Source of the DNA: JBEBXQ01 sp040391535
GTDB taxonomy: Bacteria > Bacteroidota > Bacteroidia > Cytophagales > Spirosomataceae
Reading direction: 5' to 3'
DNA length: 19,670 bases
NCBI GenBank assembly: GCA_040391535.1
Contig: JBEBXQ010000096.1
Coordinates: 1-19,670, forward strand
Part shown: positions 1 through 7,301 of the stretch, one piece after another
Layout: every line of letters starts with the position of its first letter
How positions within the stretch are numbered: the stretch's first letter is position 1
The notes under the pieces: generated by a model
The model's input: the letters and a program-made list of their open reading frames with translations, nothing else
Databases searched by the model: none
What the model was told of the DNA's origin: nothing
Translations under genes and position numbers: made by a program

Positions 1-654
1 GGATTGACCTGCGGGAGAGGAATCAAGGTCAATGACTATCTGCAAAGCAGTGATCCGTCTATTTTCGCGATGGGTGAAATTGCCGAACACCAGGGTAAAC
101 TCAATGGTATTACCGCTGCTGCTGAAATGCAGGCAGATATCGCAGCCCGCTATCTGGCCGGTGACCTGACCAGTCTTTACAAAGGATCCGTTTCCATGAA
201 CATTCTCAAATTTGCCAATATGGATCTGTGTTCGGTAGGTATTCCGGAGGTTCCTGTAAACGGAGAGGGTTATGAAGAAATCCTATTTATTGACACTTCA
301 CAACTCTATTATAAAAAATGCATTATCCATAACGACCGCCTGGTAGGCGCCATTCTGATGGGTGATAAGTCAGAATTCGCAGAATATAAAAGCCTGATTG
401 AGGATAAAACGGAGCTTTCAGGAAAACGACGGGAATTGCTGAGAGGGAAATCCGGTAAAAATGAACCACTGGGAGAAATCGTCTGTTCCTGCGGGAATGT
501 CGGTAAGGGAAATATTACCCAGGCACTACAGGGCGGCTGTACGGAGTTCAGGCAGCTTTGTCAGCAAACCGGTGCCGGAATAGGATGCGGAAGCTGCAAA
601 CCGGAAGTAAAAGCGATGCTGGATGAATTTATGAGCGCTGAGGTAACCGTCTGA
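1..654 (+). CDS. NirB-like NAD(P)/FAD-dependent oxidoreductase with BFD-type [2Fe-2S] domain, 3' part only
   Basis: The reading frame is open from base 1, so the N-terminal FAD- and NAD(P)-binding halves lie outside the window. Visible first is the end of a pyridine nucleotide-disulfide oxidoreductase domain (SIFAMGEIAEHQGKLNGITAAAEMQA), where such enzymes contact FAD. A C-terminal substrate-side domain follows (YKKCIIHNDRLVGAILMGDK). Last comes a BFD-like [2Fe-2S] domain with all four cysteines, C162-x-C164 and C196-x2-C199 counted from base 1 (31 residues between the pairs). This order matches the first half of nitrite reductase large subunits (NirB/NasB), but the protein stops right after the BFD domain, so the siroheme half is absent. 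It probably takes electrons from NAD(P)H and hands them on through FAD and the iron-sulfur centre. The downstream rubredoxin protein is the likely partner, by inference. A stand-alone rubredoxin reductase or ferredoxin-type reductase is possible. Confidence 0.85.
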   Translation, partial: GLTCGRGIKVNDYLQSSDPSIFAMGEIAEHQGKLNGITAAAEMQADIAARYLAGDLTSLYKGSVSMNILKFANMDLCSVGIPEVPVNGEGYEEILFIDTSQLYYKKCIIHNDRLVGAILMGDKSEFAEYKSLIEDKTELSGKRRELLRGKSGKNEPLGEIVCSCGNVGKGNITQALQGGCTEFRQLCQQTGAGIGCGSCKPEVKAMLDEFMSAEVTV

Positions 655-720
655 AACCATGCCAAAAAACAAATGCGTTTAGATGACAGCAAAACGAACG
701 AATACTATACTTTTACCTGA

Positions 721-728
721 TATTTTTG
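721..728 (+). promoter_or_regulatory. possible Bacteroidota -7 promoter element
   Basis: TATTTTTG matches the Bacteroidota -7 consensus TAnnTTTG exactly and sits 31 bases before the ATG of the rubredoxin-fusion gene, in the only sizeable gap of this operon. No convincing TTG-type -33 element is present at the usual distance, so this may be chance. If real, it would let the second and third genes be transcribed independently of the NirB-like gene. Confidence 0.25.
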
Positions 729-759
729 GGAATAGGTACCAATAACCGGAAGACAACAG

Positions 760-2193
760 ATGAAAAAAACAGATCTGGTACGGGTTTTTGTGAAAGGAGG
801 CATTATTTCTCCCGGTGATTTCCTGAAAACCATTCTTACTGCGAATGAACTGGGTACCAGTTATATTTATCTGGGCTCCCGGCAGGATATTCTCTTTCCT
901 CTCAAAAACAAAAACCTGCAAACCCTGGCCGATACTTTTCAGGCCATCAATACCAATTACGACACCGATGGCGAACAGTTTCACAATATTGTTTCATCGT
1001 ATACAGCGCTGGACGTGATGCCCACCACCCATTGGCTCGCATCTCACACCTATCATTACATTCTGGATACATTTGATTATAAGCCCCGCCTGAAAGTCAA
1101 CATCACCGATCCGGTGCAAAGCCTGGTTCCGTTATTTACCGGAAATATCAATTTTGTGGCCTCTTCACAGGAAAATTACTGGTATCTCTATCTCCGGTTT
1201 TCTGAAATAGATGCCAAACCCTGGTGTGCACCTGAACTGATTTACGGATATGACCTGGCCAAAATGGCCCGGTATCTGGAAGAGGCTGATCCGGTAGGAA
1301 GCAGGCTCCCCTATCATGAACTCTATCAGAAAGCCAGAGAAGACGTTAACCCCAACACCCATCGCATTGAGCAGGAACTGATTTTCCCGGAAGCTACTTC
1401 GCCCTATTACGAAGGCATGAACCGGATTGTCGGGGGCAAATACTGGCTCGGCCTGTACTGGCGCAACAACAAGTTCACCATCAGCTTTCTGAAAGCCTTG
1501 TGTCAGCTTTGTCTGGATACCAATATAGGGAAAATATGCCTGACACCGTGGAAATCCATCATTGTGAAGGGTATCTCCGAAAAAGACCGGATCCGCTGGG
1601 AAAAGCTGCTGGGAAAATTCGGAATTAACATCCGGCATAGCTCGCTGGAGCTGAACTGGCATCTGCCTGTGATGGATGAAGAAGCCCTGGAAATTAAAAA
1701 TTATCTGGTCAGGGCCCTCGACAAACAGGATATAAGCACCTACGGACTCAGTTTTTCGGTTAAAACCCGCCACATGGCTCTTTTTACATCCGTTGCCATT
1801 GAAAAAGTAAAAAAAGAAAGCACAGATCTCTCCGAAACGTATAATCTTTTATATGCCAGGGACTTCAACCCTAACAGTTCTGAATATTGCTATTATGCCC
1901 GGAACGTTTCAAAAGAAATTTTACCACCGTTACTGATTGAGCTCAGCTATAAATATTACGATCAGCTGGAAGCCAGAAAGGTACCGGATTTCATTGTCGG
2001 CAATCCCGACAGTGACTCAAAAACCCATCGTAAATATCAATGTTCGAGCTGCCTGACCGTCTATGATGAGAAATACGGTGATCCGGCCTCTGAAATAGCC
2101 GCCGGAACCTCATTTATGAGTATTTCGGAAGCCTATTGCTGTCCGGTGTGTGACAGTCCCAAATCAGCATTTAAACTGATCAGTGCCTCTTGA
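760..2193 (+). CDS. Nitrite/sulfite-reductase-like protein fused to a C-terminal rubredoxin domain
   Basis: The 477-residue protein starts at an ATG followed by KKTDLVRVFVKGGIISPGDF. Residues about 1-65 resemble the ferredoxin-like half-domain of nitrite/sulfite reductases (note GSRQDILFPL). A second such unit lies near residues 220-290 (GKICLTPWKSIIVKGI), giving the two-fold layout of that superfamily. The final ~50 residues are a complete rubredoxin: C428-x2-C431 and C461-P-V-C464, with the usual YDxxxGDP and AGTSF signatures between them. The region after the second ferredoxin-like unit, where siroheme enzymes carry C-x5-C and C-x3-C for the 4Fe-4S/siroheme centre, has only one cysteine (EYCYYARN). 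It is therefore unlikely to be a normal siroheme reductase and more likely carries electrons or docks a partner. No signal peptide is seen, so it should be cytoplasmic. It lies 105 bases after the NirB-like gene and 20 bases before the next one, consistent with one redox operon. The rubredoxin call is firm; the reductase-fold call is moderate. Confidence 0.8.
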   Translation: MKKTDLVRVFVKGGIISPGDFLKTILTANELGTSYIYLGSRQDILFPLKNKNLQTLADTFQAINTNYDTDGEQFHNIVSSYTALDVMPTTHWLASHTYHYILDTFDYKPRLKVNITDPVQSLVPLFTGNINFVASSQENYWYLYLRFSEIDAKPWCAPELIYGYDLAKMARYLEEADPVGSRLPYHELYQKAREDVNPNTHRIEQELIFPEATSPYYEGMNRIVGGKYWLGLYWRNNKFTISFLKALCQLCLDTNIGKICLTPWKSIIVKGISEKDRIRWEKLLGKFGINIRHSSLELNWHLPVMDEEALEIKNYLVRALDKQDISTYGLSFSVKTRHMALFTSVAIEKVKKESTDLSETYNLLYARDFNPNSSEYCYYARNVSKEILPPLLIELSYKYYDQLEARKVPDFIVGNPDSDSKTHRKYQCSSCLTVYDEKYGDPASEIAAGTSFMSISEAYCCPVCDSPKSAFKLISAS

Positions 2194-2213
2194 TTCAATT
2201 TTACAGTTCTGTT

Positions 2214-2582
2214 ATGAAACTAAGAATCCATAAAAACAGTATCCGGTTGCGGCTTTCACAGCCCGAAGTACAGCAGATCGGAATCGGTGTACCTGTACAT
2301 CAGCTGCTCCGGCTGCATCCGGGCAGCAGTTTTGAATATATACTGAAAACCGATACAGGTATCAGCAATGTTGCTGCTCAGATCAGCGAAAACATTCTAA
2401 CGGTAAGCCTCCCTCTCTTCATGGCTGAGGCCTGGGCTCTTACTGATGAAGTCACCATTCGTTATATACAAAATGAAGGCAGTGAGTTTGAAAGCTGTAT
2501 CCTGATCGAAAAAGATTTTCAATGCCTCCATAAAAGGCCGGATGAAGACGAATCTGCCAATTTCATCAATCCTAATGCATGA
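2214..2582 (+). CDS. Small hypothetical protein, DUF7009-like
   Basis: The frame is open from 2190, but the ATG at 2214 is preferred because it gives MKLRIHKNSIRLRLSQPEV, the characteristic opening of a small Bacteroidota family I recall as DUF7009, and leaves a 20-base gap after the previous stop. The product is 122 residues, soluble, without signal peptide or membrane segment. It has alternating beta-rich stretches and an acidic, polar C-terminus (RPDEDESANF). Function is unknown. Being last in a NirB-like/rubredoxin operon suggests an accessory or assembly role, by association only. Two cysteines (ESCILIEKDFQCL) are present but do not form a recognisable metal motif. The stop codon touches the outer base pair of the hairpin shared with the convergent cytochrome gene. 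The family name is from memory; the gene itself is well supported. Confidence 0.7.
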   Translation: MKLRIHKNSIRLRLSQPEVQQIGIGVPVHQLLRLHPGSSFEYILKTDTGISNVAAQISENILTVSLPLFMAEAWALTDEVTIRYIQNEGSEFESCILIEKDFQCLHKRPDEDESANFINPNA

Positions 2583-2604
2583 GGGAATAACCTAGTTATT
2601 CCCT
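2582..2604. terminator. Shared hairpin between convergent genes
   Basis: A perfect 10-bp inverted repeat (AGGGAATAAC / GTTATTCCCT) encloses a 3-base loop, CTA. The loop is the TAG stop codon of the minus-strand cytochrome gene, and the outermost pair overlaps the TGA stop of the plus-strand gene. Neither side has a long T-run, so it is not a textbook intrinsic terminator in either direction. Its position between two converging stop codons nine bases apart still argues for a bidirectional 3'-end signal. Confidence 0.55.
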
Positions 2605-5357
2605 TTAAGGGACTTTATATACAGCACCACAGATTCAATATCTGATTCTGTTAAAATCCCCTCAAACGACGGCATTTCGGCGGGAAATCCTTTCACAATA
2701 TGTGCTGCCGGACGAAGTATCGATTCTTTCAGATAGGCTTCATCAGCAATAGTCTTAGTCCCATCCTCAAACTGCCGCTCCTTTCCGAACAGCCCTCCGA
2801 AGGGTGGTCCGTACAAGCCATCCGTCTTTGAACCCGGGGAATGGCAGCCGATACAAGCCATTTGTTTGAATACGACTTCTCCCCTTTCCACAGAAATAAC
2901 CGCTTCCTCTTCCTCATTGCCGGTTTGCCGGGAAGCCAGTACCTCGGTATCTGTTTCCACGCCTTCAAAGCCAAGTTGAGTAAGCGGAAGATCATAGATT
3001 TTATTAACCGTCAGCCAGAATCCATCTTCAAACGCCGTTTTATCCTCTGCCACCAGCTGATAAGTCACTTCCATTTGTTCTGTTTCCGTCATGTCAGGAA
3101 CCACCAGAAACACCGATTTTTTGTCGGGAGAAAGATAACTCGCCAATACCTTCAATAATTCTTCTCCGGGTGTTTTATCCAGCTTGAAATGCCCCGAACC
3201 ATACTCCTGCGTACGGTTATACTGCCATCTTTTTACCTGAAAATTTTTCGCATTCCCGGCTGATGCTTCATCTAACGGTGAGTCGAACTTCAGAACGATC
3301 CCTTTTGAACCCGCATGAACGCCATTGACCATATAGCTGGGCTTCCCTGTATAACGTAACCTCACCAATCCGCTGATGCCGGTAGACAATGAACCCCACA
3401 GGTTGAACCCGGTGACATAGAGCTGACCATCTGCAGGGTTCACTTTCCCTTTGGAGGTAGGCATCGGATAATAAGAATGAATAAACGAAATACCTCCCTG
3501 CGGCTGTGGTGCAAGACTGTCAATGACTACTCTGAACAGACCCGGGCGGGCGAAAGAAAAGTGAATCAGGGCACCGTTAAGCGGGCCCATTTTATCGCTG
3601 TCGATCCACCGCTGACTAATACTGGAACGATCTACTCTGTGCGGTATCCAGGTAAGCGGCGGGGTTATTTCCGGGTTATCATCACGGTGTGCAGTGGCAG
3701 GTACCCCAAAATAATCTCCTTTCTGAACCAGGTATACGGGTGACGCAGGAACAAAATTTCCTTGCTGATCCGAGGCCGTCAGTATGCCTTTTTCAGGATT
3801 TAACCCAAGATAAGGGCCTCTTAAACCTGTTGCTATCACTTCAGCCGATCTGCCGTCAGGCGACACCTTTACAATTGTTCCGCTCTGGCGTGAGCCCGTC
3901 CTGAAACCCTTGGCAAGGACCGGGGTAATACCTTCACCATTACTCAGGCTCCCGCCTTTGGCCAGGTAAAAGCTTCCGTCTTTATCCACCAGCATATCAC
4001 CGGCCCATTCTCTTGACTCGGTAGATTGGGGCATTATATTCGCAAAATTCTCATAATAATCCGCTTCCCCGTCTTTATTCCTATCGTGAAGCTTTACAAT
4101 ACCTTCCCTGCCAAAAACAAAAATCTCTTCATTTTTAACCACTATGCTCATGGGTTCAAACAGACCGGAAGCAAAGCGGGTCCAGGTCAGGGTTTTCAGG
4201 TTTTTCTCAAAGCCTTTCACCAGCCACACGTCGCCTTCAAAGGTGACCACGGCAGCATCTCCATTGGCAAAAAAAGCAATATCAGCCACCCTTACATTCC
4301 TGTTCCACGGGTTGGGCAAAGGCAGCATGACCTGGTCCGAAACATAGGCAGCCGTATCCGGTGAAATAACCGCAGCCGTCCTGACCGATCCTTCCCAGTG
4401 CTTTTTAAGGTCTTTCGTCACATCAGGAAAACGTACTGACGTTTCCTTTGCCGCAACAAAGGCTTCTTTCTGATTTATGTGACCACTCCAGCTGTGTACC
4501 TCAAAATCTACCGGTTGCTGTCCGGCGGGCAATTCGACTGTCAGGTAACGGTTATCCTTTACGGCAACTTTCGCCGGATTGCCGGCAAATATGGCTGTAA
4601 CAAGGCCATCCGGCTGGTATACGTAGGCTATATTGTCTATAATTTCAGTTTGAGTGCCATTTTTTACTTCTGCTACCGTCAGAAAAAGCGGCCTGGCGGT
4701 TGCACCCACTTTAAAGCTTCTGATAAAGTCAATTTCATTTCCGAACTTATGGGCAGAAGGAAATTCCTTAATATCCACATTGCCTACTTTATAGTGCAGC
4801 ACAGCGTTTTCACCTACTACCGAAACGCCCTCCCACCGACCTCTTTCAACAGGCAAAGGTCCCCAGTTAAACAAATCATTACCTCTTATATCATTAAACA
4901 CGGGCGCTTCTTCTGACCATCCGGGATATTGCCCTGTCGCTATTTTGGGGTCTCCTTTAATAACGGTCTGCTTATTTCCCTTATTAAAATAATCAGCATA
5001 GGATACCTGCGACATTAACACCATCGGCAGAAATTCTCCGCTCCAGCCGACAGACCAGCGGAGCATATCCATATCAAAACAGGCATAAACACTATCGCCT
5101 AACTGCAATGCCAGCGCACGGGCAGACAGGTTATCATCGGGGAAACTTTCGCCAAGCTTCCGCGCGTCAAGGGAAGTGGGGATGTACGGAAAACCCTTTT
5201 CCACAAAAGGAGCCAGATGCAACGAATCGTAATTATTCTCTGTAATAACAATACCATTATTCCTGCTGCAGGAAGTTACAAGCGCATAGGTACCACAACA
5301 CAAGACAGAAAGATAAACAAGCAGCGATTTGCGGAAGTTTTTAAAAGAAACAGACAT
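2592..5357 (-). CDS. Secreted lipoprotein: DUF6797-like domain, dehydrogenase-type beta-propeller and C-terminal cytochrome c
   Basis: The 921-residue protein begins with a basic stretch, a hydrophobic core and a lipobox ending at C30 (ALVTSC), so it is probably a lipoprotein outside the inner membrane. Residues about 45-330 resemble DUF6797 (NLSARALALQLGDSVYACFDMDMLRWSVGW; GRWEGVSVVGENAVLHYKVG). Residues about 340-640 form a propeller like those of PQQ-type glucose/sorbosone dehydrogenases, with blade motifs such as VRVADIAFFANGDAAVVTFEGDVW. A beta-sandwich-like linker follows. The last ~95 residues are a class I cytochrome c: C835-I-G-C838-H839 binds haem and M895 (AEMPSF) is the likely axial ligand. 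The expected role is oxidation of a sugar-like compound with electrons passed to the haem and on to the respiratory chain, but PQQ binding is not proven here. It lies downstream of a SusC/SusD pair on the same strand, separated by 287 bases with two hairpins, so it may be a separate transcript. Domain order is convincing; substrate unknown. Confidence 0.8.
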   Translation of the reverse strand: MSVSFKNFRKSLLVYLSVLCCGTYALVTSCSRNNGIVITENNYDSLHLAPFVEKGFPYIPTSLDARKLGESFPDDNLSARALALQLGDSVYACFDMDMLRWSVGWSGEFLPMVLMSQVSYADYFNKGNKQTVIKGDPKIATGQYPGWSEEAPVFNDIRGNDLFNWGPLPVERGRWEGVSVVGENAVLHYKVGNVDIKEFPSAHKFGNEIDFIRSFKVGATARPLFLTVAEVKNGTQTEIIDNIAYVYQPDGLVTAIFAGNPAKVAVKDNRYLTVELPAGQQPVDFEVHSWSGHINQKEAFVAAKETSVRFPDVTKDLKKHWEGSVRTAAVISPDTAAYVSDQVMLPLPNPWNRNVRVADIAFFANGDAAVVTFEGDVWLVKGFEKNLKTLTWTRFASGLFEPMSIVVKNEEIFVFGREGIVKLHDRNKDGEADYYENFANIMPQSTESREWAGDMLVDKDGSFYLAKGGSLSNGEGITPVLAKGFRTGSRQSGTIVKVSPDGRSAEVIATGLRGPYLGLNPEKGILTASDQQGNFVPASPVYLVQKGDYFGVPATAHRDDNPEITPPLTWIPHRVDRSSISQRWIDSDKMGPLNGALIHFSFARPGLFRVVIDSLAPQPQGGISFIHSYYPMPTSKGKVNPADGQLYVTGFNLWGSLSTGISGLVRLRYTGKPSYMVNGVHAGSKGIVLKFDSPLDEASAGNAKNFQVKRWQYNRTQEYGSGHFKLDKTPGEELLKVLASYLSPDKKSVFLVVPDMTETEQMEVTYQLVAEDKTAFEDGFWLTVNKIYDLPLTQLGFEGVETDTEVLASRQTGNEEEEAVISVERGEVVFKQMACIGCHSPGSKTDGLYGPPFGGLFGKERQFEDGTKTIADEAYLKESILRPAAHIVKGFPAEMPSFEGILTESDIESVVLYIKSLKGNN

Positions 5358-5429
5358 GCTTTAACCGATAATATATTTTGAACCGCCCAAATTACAATTT
5401 TATGGTATAATCTTACAGAAAAATGATGT

Positions 5430-5463
5430 TTTCAGGAGGATTTTAAGAAAATCTTTCCTGAAA
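5430..5463 (-). terminator. Hairpin between the SusD and cytochrome genes (terminator or leader hairpin)
   Basis: Outer arms TTTCAGGA / TCCTGAAA (8 bp) and inner arms GATTTT / AAAATC (6 bp) are joined across a 1x2 internal loop, with a 3-base apex AAG. Read on the minus strand, a five-T run follows six bases after the stem (CATTTTTC). It could terminate SusCD transcription or sit in the 5' leader of the cytochrome gene, whose start is 73 bases further on. Confidence 0.5.
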
Positions 5464-5584
5464 GACTGCTACACTCTCCGTTTTACCGGCATTCTGAGCA
5501 TCCACCGTTATCATAATGACTCATTTATGGGTATTTACACCTGACAGAGACATTTATTTTTTTGCGGGAGGATTCCTTTCAGAA

Positions 5585-5628
5585 AGCAGTAAGGGGAACT
5601 ATCCCAAAGAATAGCTCCCCTTATTGCT
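5585..5628 (-). terminator. Long hairpin just after the first SusD gene
   Basis: An 18-bp inverted repeat (AGCAGTAAGGGGAACTAT / ATAGCTCCCCTTATTGCT) with an 8-base loop begins 17 bases after the SusD stop codon. One of its two mismatches becomes a G-U wobble in the minus-strand transcript. There is no strong T-run on the minus-strand side, so it may act mainly as a 3' stabilising or processing hairpin that limits read-through to the cytochrome gene. Confidence 0.55.
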
Positions 5629-5644
5629 TATCATTTTTTCCTGA

Positions 5645-7246
5645 TCAGTATCCAGGATTTTGCTGATCTCTCAATACATCATTCACCTGTGTTTCTGATG
5701 CCGGAATAGGCCACAGGAAACGGTAATCACTGTAAGGAAGCGGATCAATAAGTGTTGGTGGCAACATAGGACGGTTTACCAGATCATATGATTCATTTTT
5801 GATCTGCGAGACTTCTATTTTACCCGGAATACCTCCTGTCGTATATTTGTCATCCAGTATCAGCCTATGGATATCCGGCCAGCGTCTGCCTTCACCTGTA
5901 AATTCAATCCGGCGCTCATTCAGAATGGCCTGAATCAAATCAGCAGGTGCAGAGGTAAACTGCGCAGCTGTCGGTACTGCACGGTTACGGACAGCATTCA
6001 GTCCCTCCAGTGCCACAGCATCATTCCCCAGGCGGGCATTTGCTTCCGCGGCATTCAGTATTACTTCAGCGTAGCGGATAATCGGTGCCCAGTCTCCGTT
6101 TACCCCGAAATCACGGTATTTATGGCAGAAAGAGAAAGGGAAAGACCCCGTTTTCTGCATATATTGTAATCTCTCTCTGCGCAAATCACCATCTACCCAG
6201 AACTCCGCATTGTACAGGTTAGGGCTGGTCGCCATAATTTCCCTGGCTCCGTTGTCAGAAGACCCCATAAAGTTAGCCAACGCTCCGTTAACACCCGGAT
6301 TGGACGCGGCACTGTTAGCGATGGAGAAAATCGACTCTTTATTGGCTTTCTGATTGGTAAACGGCGCTTCTATATTGGCTTCAAGACCGTAGTTTCCCAT
6401 ATCCGCGCTGCTTGCAAAAGGAGCCTTATCAGCACCCAGCTTCGCGGCTTCAATTACGACTCCCGCCCAATCCTGCATGTGCAGCTTTACACGTGATTTA
6501 ATCGCAATCGCAGCCACTTTGGAAGCTCTGCCTATACGGATAGCGTGAGCTGCCGGCAGGTTCTGTTCAGCATAATCCAGATCCTGAAGAATCTTCGCAT
6601 ACGTTTCTGCCACGGTTCCCCTTCCCTGCGCCAGTCCTTCAGCTACAGAAGCCGAGGAGTTGATGGCATTTTCACGGTAAGGAACGCCCGGTTTGGAACC
6701 GTTCCCGTCAGCAAAGGGTGCAGAGAAATGAATCAGCAGTTCATGATGTGCCAGGGCACGTAAAAAACGTGCTTCACCTTCGTACGCTGTTGCCTCCTCC
6801 GCACTGACTACCCCCGATTCACCGGCAGTACGCACACCGTTCATAAACACATTGGCCTGGTTGATCAGCGAATACAGTTGTTCCCAATGGTTTACATTGT
6901 TGGCAGAGGTTGTATTATACTCATTTCTGTAGGTAAACGCAAAAAATGCCTGCGTATTCACCATATCCTCACCACGCATTTCGGCCTGCTCGATAGAAGC
7001 CGCCCCGAAAGGATAACCACGGCCGGCAGCACCAGCGTACTGACCAATTCCTGCAGCCCAGTAAACCCCGTTCATGGCCAGCTCAACAGTGGCAGGCGTT
7101 GAAAAGGCTGTTGTTTCTGATAATGAGCTCAAAGGGTTCAGTTCGGTAAACGAATCCTTACAAGCTGACAGGGAAAGCATCGCTACGGTTCCCAAGGTGA
7201 GGATCGTACGATTTTTCCGGAATATATTGATGATTGTATTTTTCAT
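5645..7246 (-). CDS. SusD/RagB family outer-membrane lipoprotein (pair 1)
   Basis: The 533-residue protein has a basic N-terminus, a hydrophobic core and a lipobox ending at C29 (LSLSAC), then KDSF and the early SusD signature FTELNPLSSLSETTAFSTP. TPR-like helices follow. The typical C-terminal half is present: IRYAEVILNAAEANARLGNDAVALEGLNAVRNRA, then ILNERRIEFTGEGRRWPDIHRL, and a terminal LWPIPASETQVN with a QNPGY ending. Size and order match intact SusD proteins. SusD lipoproteins sit on the cell surface as lids over their SusC transporter and bind the incoming glycan or other nutrient. The gene follows its SusC by 55 bases on the same strand and is surely co-transcribed. The ligand cannot be predicted. 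The start ATG is the only one that supplies the signal peptide. Confidence 0.95.
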   Translation of the reverse strand: MKNTIINIFRKNRTILTLGTVAMLSLSACKDSFTELNPLSSLSETTAFSTPATVELAMNGVYWAAGIGQYAGAAGRGYPFGAASIEQAEMRGEDMVNTQAFFAFTYRNEYNTTSANNVNHWEQLYSLINQANVFMNGVRTAGESGVVSAEEATAYEGEARFLRALAHHELLIHFSAPFADGNGSKPGVPYRENAINSSASVAEGLAQGRGTVAETYAKILQDLDYAEQNLPAAHAIRIGRASKVAAIAIKSRVKLHMQDWAGVVIEAAKLGADKAPFASSADMGNYGLEANIEAPFTNQKANKESIFSIANSAASNPGVNGALANFMGSSDNGAREIMATSPNLYNAEFWVDGDLRRERLQYMQKTGSFPFSFCHKYRDFGVNGDWAPIIRYAEVILNAAEANARLGNDAVALEGLNAVRNRAVPTAAQFTSAPADLIQAILNERRIEFTGEGRRWPDIHRLILDDKYTTGGIPGKIEVSQIKNESYDLVNRPMLPPTLIDPLPYSDYRFLWPIPASETQVNDVLRDQQNPGY

Positions 7247-7301
7247 AAACTCTTAGTTTGTATTTAAACACATGGTTTAACCTTCAATTTCTGATAAGTG
7301 A

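Noticed and set aside
1165..1773. 202-codon open frame on the minus strand inside the rubredoxin-fusion gene
   Set aside because: It lies wholly antisense to a well-supported gene, has no recognisable motif and no start context; it looks like a by-product of codon use.
760..2193. Calling the rubredoxin fusion a functional siroheme nitrite or sulfite reductase
   Set aside because: The cysteine pattern needed for the coupled 4Fe-4S/siroheme centre is not present in the expected region.
4479..4916. 145-codon plus-strand frame within the cytochrome lipoprotein gene
   Set aside because: Antisense to a convincing domain-bearing protein, with unstructured composition and no family resemblance.
5388..5394. 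TAATTTG on the minus strand, 30 bases before the cytochrome gene, as a promoter
   Set aside because: It is one base shorter than the TAnnTTTG consensus and has no clear -33 partner; the same flaw applies to TAGTTTG at 19435-19441.
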